From DATJLQ01 sp035509415 (GTDB lineage Bacteria; Pseudomonadota; Alphaproteobacteria; JACZXZ01): a stretch of DNA of 9,791 nt. Below the pieces are notes generated by a model. The model ran no database searches and was not told where the DNA came from. It saw only the letters and a program-made list of their open reading frames with translations. The DNA lies in NCBI GenBank assembly GCA_035509415.1, contig DATJLQ010000167.1, forward strand, positions 1 through 9,791, read 5' to 3'. The translations under genes were made by a program, and so were the position numbers. Shown one piece after another: positions 6,141 through 9,791 of the stretch (the first letter of the stretch is position 1; each line of letters starts with the position of its first letter).

Positions 6141-6187
6141 CCTCATCCTTCGAGACGCGGTCCTTCGGGCCGCTCCTCAGGATGAGG
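6141..6187. repeat. Palindromic repeat, family 2, copy 3 (forward)
   Basis: A 47-bp element, 46 of 47 bases identical to copy 1 and in the same orientation. The single change (A to G in the inner stem) leaves a G-U pair in RNA. It starts 19 bp after the GIY-YIG stop and ends 12 bp before the next gene's ATG. The two direct copies therefore flank the nuclease gene closely. Confidence 0.9.
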
Positions 6188-6199
6188 GGGAAGGAGACC

Positions 6200-6430
6200 A
6201 TGCCAGATCCAGCGCTCTCCCCCGCGCAGCGTCGCTTGAAGGGATTCAAGCTGCATCTTCTTGCCTATTTCGCGGTGTGCGCGGTCTTGGTCGTCGTCAA
6301 TCTCGCGACCGACCGCGCCCATGTGTGGTTCGTCTGGCCCATGGTGGGCTGGGGCCCGGTGCTCGCGATCCACGTCGCCTACGTCATGGGCCTCTTCGGC
6401 GGCGGCAATTCCGCGGGCAGCCGCTCGTGA
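6200..6430 (+). CDS. Small 2TM-domain membrane protein
   Basis: A 76-aa inner-membrane protein that fits the '2TM domain' family. A short N-terminal amphipathic stretch (LSPAQRRLKGFKLH) leads into a first hydrophobic helix (LLAYFAVCAVLVVVNLAT). A Trp-rich turn, HVWFVWPMVGWGP, typical of the family, is followed by a second helix (VLAIHVAYVMGLFG). The function of the family is unknown; in other proteins this domain is often a membrane anchor next to a sensor or regulator domain, but here it stands alone. The ATG at 6200 is preceded by a close AAGGAG (6191-6196). An in-frame ATG at 6182 falls inside repeat copy 3 and is less likely. Its stop overlaps the next gene's GTG (GTGA junction). Confidence 0.8.
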   Translation: MPDPALSPAQRRLKGFKLHLLAYFAVCAVLVVVNLATDRAHVWFVWPMVGWGPVLAIHVAYVMGLFGGGNSAGSRS

Positions 6431-6804
6431 GCAGGACCGCAACGCTCTCGGCGCCCGCGCGGCCCGCCGATCCGGCGACGATCCGCGCTTACCATGCCCA
6501 TGTCTATTACACCGACGCCGCGACGCGGCATGTCGCGGCCGAATTGCGCGAGGAGCTCGGACAGCGCTTCGAGTGCGTGCTCGGGCGCTGGCACGACAAG
6601 CCGGTCGGGCCGCACCCGGTCTCGATGTACCAGGTCGCGTTCCCGGTCGCCGAATTCGCGCGGCTCGTGCCGTGGTTGGCGCTCAATCATCGCGGGCTCT
6701 CGGTCCTGATCCATCCCGAGACCGGCGACGATCCGGTCGACCATACCGAGCACGCGCTCTGGCTCGGCCCGATGCTCCCCCTCGACATCTCGAAGCTGCG
6801 CTGA
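6427..6804 (+). CDS. DOPA 4,5-dioxygenase family protein
   Basis: A 125-aa protein of the DOPA 4,5-dioxygenase family, a fold related to the vicinal-oxygen-chelate type in which members can open catechol rings extradiol. Conserved elements are AYHAHVYY (His23, His25), GPHPVSMYQVAF (His63), SVLIHPETGDD (His96) and DHTEHALWLG (His106). The family's likely metal ligands are among these histidines. Bacterial members sit in many contexts and their real substrate is generally not known, so I do not claim DOPA as the substrate. I chose the GTG at 6427, which overlaps the upstream stop by 4 bp (GTGA); the frame is open further upstream, but that region codes for the 2TM protein in another frame. It is 25 bp before pccA and probably on the same transcript. 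Confidence 0.85.
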   Translation: MSRTATLSAPARPADPATIRAYHAHVYYTDAATRHVAAELREELGQRFECVLGRWHDKPVGPHPVSMYQVAFPVAEFARLVPWLALNHRGLSVLIHPETGDDPVDHTEHALWLGPMLPLDISKLR

Positions 6805-6829
6805 TGCGCGCGCGCAAGAAGGCTCCGGC

Positions 6830-8818
6830 ATGTTCAAGAAAATCCTGATCGCGAACCGCGGCGAGATCGCGTGCCGGGTGATGCGCACCGCGCGGCGCAT
6901 GGGCATCGCGACGGTCGCGGTCTATTCCGAGGCGGATGCCGACGCGCTTCACGTGCGCGAGGCGGACGAGGCGGTCGCGATCGGCCCGCCGCCCTCGGCC
7001 CAGAGCTACCTCCAGATCGAGCGCATCGTTGCCGCCTGCAAGGAGACCGGCGCCGAGGCGGTGCATCCCGGCTACGGCTTTCTCTCGGAGCGCCGGCCCT
7101 TCGCCGAGGCGCTCGCATCCGCGGGAATCGTCTTCATCGGCCCCAACCCCGACGCGATCTTCGCCATGGGCGACAAGATCGAATCGAAGAAGCTCGCCCA
7201 GAAGGCCGGCGTCAATTCGGTGCCCGGCTATTTGGGCGTGATCGAGAGCGCGGACGAGGCGGTCACGATCGCGCGGGACATCGGCTATCCGGTGATGATC
7301 AAGGCGTCGGCGGGGGGTGGCGGCAAGGGCATGCGCCTCGCGCGCTCGGACGCCGAGGCGCGCGACGGATTCCGCTCGGCGACCAACGAGGCGCGCGCGA
7401 GCTTCGGCGACGAGCGCGTGTTCCTCGAGAAATTCATCGAGGAGCCGCGCCATATCGAGATCCAGGTGCTGGGCGACAAGCACGGCAACGCGATCTATCT
7501 CGGCGAGCGCGAATGCTCGATCCAGCGCCGGCACCAGAAGGTGATCGAGGAGGCCCCAAGTCCGTTCCTCGACGCGGCGACCAGGAAGGCGATGGGCGAG
7601 CAGGCGGTCGCTCTTTCCAAGGCGGTCAAGTACGATTCCGCCGGCACGGTCGAGTTCATCGTCGACGCCAAGCGCAATTTCTACTTCCTCGAGATGAACA
7701 CGCGTCTCCAGGTCGAGCACCCGGTGACCGAGCTCGTGACCGGCATCGATCTCGTCGAGCAGATGATCCGCGTCGCGGCGGGCGAAAGGCTCGCGATCGC
7801 GCAAAAGGACGTGACGCTCAAGGGCTGGGCGATCGAGGCGCGCGTCTATGCCGAGGACCCGTTCCGCAAGTTCCTCCCCTCGATCGGCCGGCTCGTGCGC
7901 TACCAGCCGCCCCCCGCCGAGGGGAAGCGCGTGCGCGTCGATACCGGCGTCTACGAGGGCGGCGAAATCTCGATGTATTACGATCCGATGATCGCGAAGC
8001 TGTGTGCGTCGGGCGCCACGCGCGACGAGGCGATCCGCACCATGCGCGCGGCGCTCGACGCCTTCTATATTCGCGGCCTCAACCACAACATCCCGTTCCT
8101 CGCCGCGATCATGGCGAAGAAGCGCTTCCAGGAGGGCCGCCTCTCGACCGGCTTCATCGCCGAGGAGTTCGGCGAGTCCTTCTCGCCCGCGGATTTGGCG
8201 CCCGAGGACCCGCGTGCGCTCGCCGCCGTCGCGGCGACCATCGAGCTCGGACGGCGCGCGCGGAGCTCGGGCATCAGCGGCCAGCTTCCGGGGCGCGCGT
8301 CGAAGCCCATGGGCGATCTCGTGGTCGTGCTCGGGGACGAGCATTATCCGGTCGCGGCCACGCCGCGCGTCGACGGCGGCGACGTGACGGTGAAAGGCAA
8401 GCTCTACGAGGTGCGCACGGCTTGGACGGTCGGCATGCCGCTGTTCCAGGGCACGGTCAACGGCGCGCCGCTCACGGTGCAGGTCGACCCGCGCGGCGTG
8501 CGCTTCCGCCTGAGCCATAACGGAGTGCAGCTCGACTCGCTCGTGGTGACGCCGGAGGCGGCGAAGTTCCTGAAGCTCATGGCCAAGAAGCCGGCGCCCG
8601 ACCTGTCGCGTTACCTCCTCTCGCCCATGCCCGGACTTCTCGTGTCGGTCGCCGTCAAGCCCGGCCAGGAGGTCAAGGTCGGCGAAGAGCTCGCCGTGGT
8701 CGAGGCGATGAAGATGGAGAACATCCTGCGCGCCGAGCGCGACGGGGTGGTCGCCAAGCTCCACGCCAAGCCGGGCGACAGCCTCGCGGTCGACCAGGCG
8801 ATCTTGGAGTTTGCTTGA
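6830..8818 (+). CDS. pccA: Propionyl-CoA carboxylase alpha subunit (biotin carboxylase plus BCCP)
   Basis: A 662-aa biotin-containing subunit that uses ATP and bicarbonate to carboxylate its own biotin and hands the carboxyl group to PccB. The biotin carboxylase domain starts at MFKKILIANRGEIACRV and has VHPGYGFLSE, the glycine-rich ATP loop KASAGGGGKGMR, GERECSIQRRHQKVIEEAPS and FLEMNTRLQVEHPVTE. The region from about 450 to 590 is the BT domain typical of PCC alpha subunits. The C-terminal biotinyl domain has SPMPGLLVSVAV and EAMKMEN, with the biotinylated Lys628 placed 34 residues from the end, the usual spacing. AAGAAGG (6817-6823) lies a few bases before the ATG. The length and the DSLAVDQAILEFA ending match alphaproteobacterial PccA. 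It differs from acetyl-CoA carboxylase AccC by its fused BT and BCCP domains. Confidence 0.97.
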   Translation: MFKKILIANRGEIACRVMRTARRMGIATVAVYSEADADALHVREADEAVAIGPPPSAQSYLQIERIVAACKETGAEAVHPGYGFLSERRPFAEALASAGIVFIGPNPDAIFAMGDKIESKKLAQKAGVNSVPGYLGVIESADEAVTIARDIGYPVMIKASAGGGGKGMRLARSDAEARDGFRSATNEARASFGDERVFLEKFIEEPRHIEIQVLGDKHGNAIYLGERECSIQRRHQKVIEEAPSPFLDAATRKAMGEQAVALSKAVKYDSAGTVEFIVDAKRNFYFLEMNTRLQVEHPVTELVTGIDLVEQMIRVAAGERLAIAQKDVTLKGWAIEARVYAEDPFRKFLPSIGRLVRYQPPPAEGKRVRVDTGVYEGGEISMYYDPMIAKLCASGATRDEAIRTMRAALDAFYIRGLNHNIPFLAAIMAKKRFQEGRLSTGFIAEEFGESFSPADLAPEDPRALAAVAATIELGRRARSSGISGQLPGRASKPMGDLVVVLGDEHYPVAATPRVDGGDVTVKGKLYEVRTAWTVGMPLFQGTVNGAPLTVQVDPRGVRFRLSHNGVQLDSLVVTPEAAKFLKLMAKKPAPDLSRYLLSPMPGLLVSVAVKPGQEVKVGEELAVVEAMKMENILRAERDGVVAKLHAKPGDSLAVDQAILEFA

Positions 8819-8852
8819 GGCGTCGAGCTTGGAACGCTTACCCCCCACCCCA

Positions 8853-8914
8853 CCCTTCCCCTCAAGGGGGGAGGGGGTTGCGAATCCGAGTCCTCCGCCC
8901 TTGAGGGGGAGGAC
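8853..8914. repeat. Bipartite palindromic repeat, family 3, downstream of pccA
   Basis: Two hairpins 12 bp apart: CCTTCCCC-TCAA-GGGGGGAGG and GTCCTCC with GGAGGAC around GCCCTTGAGGG. The reverse complement of the first core matches the second at 19 of 21 bases, so they are inverted copies of one unit. This is the C-rich 'CCCCACCC...CCCCTCAAGGGGGGAGGGG' type of interspersed repeat. The first hairpin lies 34 bp after the pccA stop and could also help end or protect that transcript; no T-run follows. Confidence 0.8.
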
Positions 8915-8943
8915 GGCAATGCGCAGGCGTTGCCAGGCGGGGG

Positions 8944-8973
8944 GTGACTTTGTTTCCTTGCGTGACCAATAAT
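8944..8973 (+). promoter_or_regulatory. Candidate sigma-70-type promoter for acyP, possibly leaderless
   Basis: GTGACT (8944-8949) and AATAAT (8968-8973) are separated by 18 bp and match the TTGACA/TATAAT consensus at 4 and 5 positions. The AATAAT box is the AT-richest spot in this gap. Transcription would begin about 7 bp later, at or next to the acyP ATG (8981), and no Shine-Dalgarno sequence is visible. This is inferred from sequence only. Confidence 0.45.
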
Positions 8974-8980
8974 TCCGTCC

Positions 8981-9274
8981 ATGACCGACGACACCTCGCT
9001 CAAGACCCTACGCGTGCGCATCGAGGGGCGCGTGCAGGGGGTCGGCTTCCGCGCATGGACCGGCGCCGAGGCTTACGCGCGCGGGCTCCGGGGCTGGGTC
9101 AGGAACCGGCGCGACGGCTCGGTCGAGGCGCAGTTCTCGGGCCCCGCGGACAAGGTCGACGCCATGGTCGAGGCATGCCGGCGCGGGCCGTTGGGTGCCC
9201 GCGTCGAGGGCCTGATCGCGGCCCCGGCCGATGACGATGGCGGTTCCGGCTTCCGCCATTTGCCGACCGCGTGA
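8981..9274 (+). CDS. acyP: Acylphosphatase
   Basis: A 97-aa acylphosphatase, a small cytoplasmic enzyme that hydrolyses the carboxyl-phosphate bond of acyl phosphates such as acetyl phosphate or 1,3-bisphosphoglycerate. The signature GRVQGVGFRAW holds the phosphate-binding loop and catalytic Arg24. The second signature GWVRNRRDGSVEA carries catalytic Asn42. The C-terminal half (FSGPADKVDAMVEACRRGP then ARVEGL) completes the ferredoxin-like alpha/beta fold. The length is normal with a short Thr/Asp-rich N-terminus. The ATG at 8981 is the only sensible start and has no visible ribosome binding site. It is convergent with lipB, with 15 bp between the two stop codons. Confidence 0.95.
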   Translation: MTDDTSLKTLRVRIEGRVQGVGFRAWTGAEAYARGLRGWVRNRRDGSVEAQFSGPADKVDAMVEACRRGPLGARVEGLIAAPADDDGGSGFRHLPTA

Positions 9275-9289
9275 GCGGCGCGCCCGCGC

Positions 9290-9791
9290 TCAGGCCCCGA
9301 ACGCTTCCTCGAACGTCTCCCGCAGCGCCGTGTCGACGTCCTCCATCGTCGCCTGGATGCCGAGATCGGCGAGGGAGGTCACGCCATAACGCGGGCCCGA
9401 AATGCCGCAGGGGACGATGCCGGCGAAATGGCCGAGGTTCGGGCTCACATTGAGCGCCACGCCGTGGGACGAGACCCAACGCGAGACGCGCACGCCGAGG
9501 GCCGCGATCTTGTCCTCGCGCGGGCCGGCGGCATCCTGGCGCGCGACCCAGATGCCGATGCGGCCCGTCCGCCGCTCGCCGCGCACGCCGAATTTCGCGA
9601 GCGTGAGGATCAGCCATTCCTCGAGCTCGCGCACATAGCGCCGGAGGTCAGGCATGGTGCCGGCCGCCTCGGCGCGGCGCCTCAAATCGAGCATGAGGTA
9701 GGCGACCCGCTGGCCCGGCCCGTGATAGGTGTATTGGCCGCCGCGGCCGGCCTTGAACACGGGGAAGCGGCCGGGGGCGAGAAGATCGCCC
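9290..9791 (-). CDS. lipB: Octanoyl-[ACP]:protein N-octanoyltransferase LipB, N-terminus beyond the window
   Basis: This is the larger, C-terminal part (about 167 codons) of LipB, which transfers octanoyl from acyl carrier protein to the lipoyl domains of 2-oxoacid dehydrogenases and GcvH, the first step of lipoate assembly. The frame continues to the window edge; residues GDLLAPGRFPVFKAGRGGQ show that the GTG at 9760 is internal. Motifs seen are GRGGQYTYHGPGQRV, the catalytic Lys in DKIAALGVRVSRWVSSHG (codon 9511-9509), ALNVSPNLGHF, and the catalytic Cys in IVPCGI (codon 9409-9407). The segment CGISGPRYGVTSL seems a little longer than the CGI-x3-GVTSL spacing I recall for relatives; an alignment would settle that. 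It is transcribed toward acyP, and the 15 bp between them hold no evident terminator. Confidence 0.94.
   Translation of the reverse strand, partial: GDLLAPGRFPVFKAGRGGQYTYHGPGQRVAYLMLDLRRRAEAAGTMPDLRRYVRELEEWLILTLAKFGVRGERRTGRIGIWVARQDAAGPREDKIAALGVRVSRWVSSHGVALNVSPNLGHFAGIVPCGISGPRYGVTSLADLGIQATMEDVDTALRETFEEAFGA

Noticed and set aside
6277..6426. Longer start for the dioxygenase-family protein at 6277
   Set aside because: The extra 50 residues overlap the 2TM gene in a different frame and look unlike the family. The GTG at 6427 gives a normal length and a 4-bp coupled junction.
6683..8848. 721-aa minus-strand frame opposite pccA, and a similar 544-aa frame opposite pccB (4027-5661)
   Set aside because: Both are His/Arg/Asp/Leu-rich antisense translations of the very well conserved carboxylase genes and show no motif of their own.
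8853..8914. Rho-independent terminator of pccA
   Set aside because: The hairpins are strong, but no T-run follows either, and the two are inverted copies of one unit. An interspersed repeat is the better reading, although some termination effect is possible.

Overview
The window is GC-rich, dense chromosomal DNA with strong G/C preference at third codon positions. It is most likely from an alphaproteobacterium (Hyphomicrobiales/Rhizobiales or Rhodospirillales). The ATP12-family F1-ATPase assembly chaperone, the ~510-aa PccB and ~660-aa PccA pair, and the intergenic palindromic repeats all point that way. One repeat family, when translated, gives the well-known spurious peptide 'VMAGLGPAI...'. 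No rRNA, tRNA, CRISPR array, IS transposase or phage gene is visible. The content is mostly core metabolism, broken up by repeat-rich gaps.

Layout. (1) 1-414: 3' end of an RluA/RluC-type 23S rRNA pseudouridine synthase. (2) 415-681: repeat-derived intergenic DNA. (3) 682-2269, minus strand: a two-gene unit of a small exported four-cysteine protein followed by a 12-TM MFS permease. (4) 2270-2386: divergent control region with a clear inverted repeat. (5) 2387-3843, plus strand: a HAD-IA phosphatase overlapping the ATP12-family chaperone by 4 bp. In many alphaproteobacteria the RluC-like, HAD and ATP12 genes lie next to each other, so the minus-strand pair looks like an insertion into that cluster. 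(6) 3844-4146: repeat plus upstream region of pccB. (7) 4147-8818: propionyl-CoA carboxylase region, with pccB, a GIY-YIG cassette, a 2TM-domain protein, a DOPA-4,5-dioxygenase-family protein (the last two overlapping by 4 bp) and pccA. (8) 8819-8980: a two-hairpin repeat and a likely promoter. (9) acyP on plus, convergent with lipB on minus, whose 5' end runs off the window.

Functionally, PccA carries out ATP-dependent carboxylation of its biotin, and PccB transfers the carboxyl group to propionyl-CoA to give methylmalonyl-CoA. The 2TM and dioxygenase-family genes share this likely transcription unit, but nothing shows that they take part in the pathway. The other genes are housekeeping: rRNA modification, F1-ATPase assembly, lipoate transfer, and clearance of acyl-phosphates and phosphate esters.

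The most interesting feature is the cassette at 5696-6187. A 99-aa GIY-YIG nuclease gene, with visibly less GC-biased codons than its neighbours, sits between two direct 47-bp palindromic repeats that differ at one base. A third, inverted copy lies just upstream of the gene. The cassette interrupts the pcc gene cluster. It could be a small nuclease-associated repeat element, comparable in concept to REP/RAYT elements but with a GIY-YIG enzyme. Two further unrelated repeat families in the window show the same design of paired hairpins in inverted orientation.
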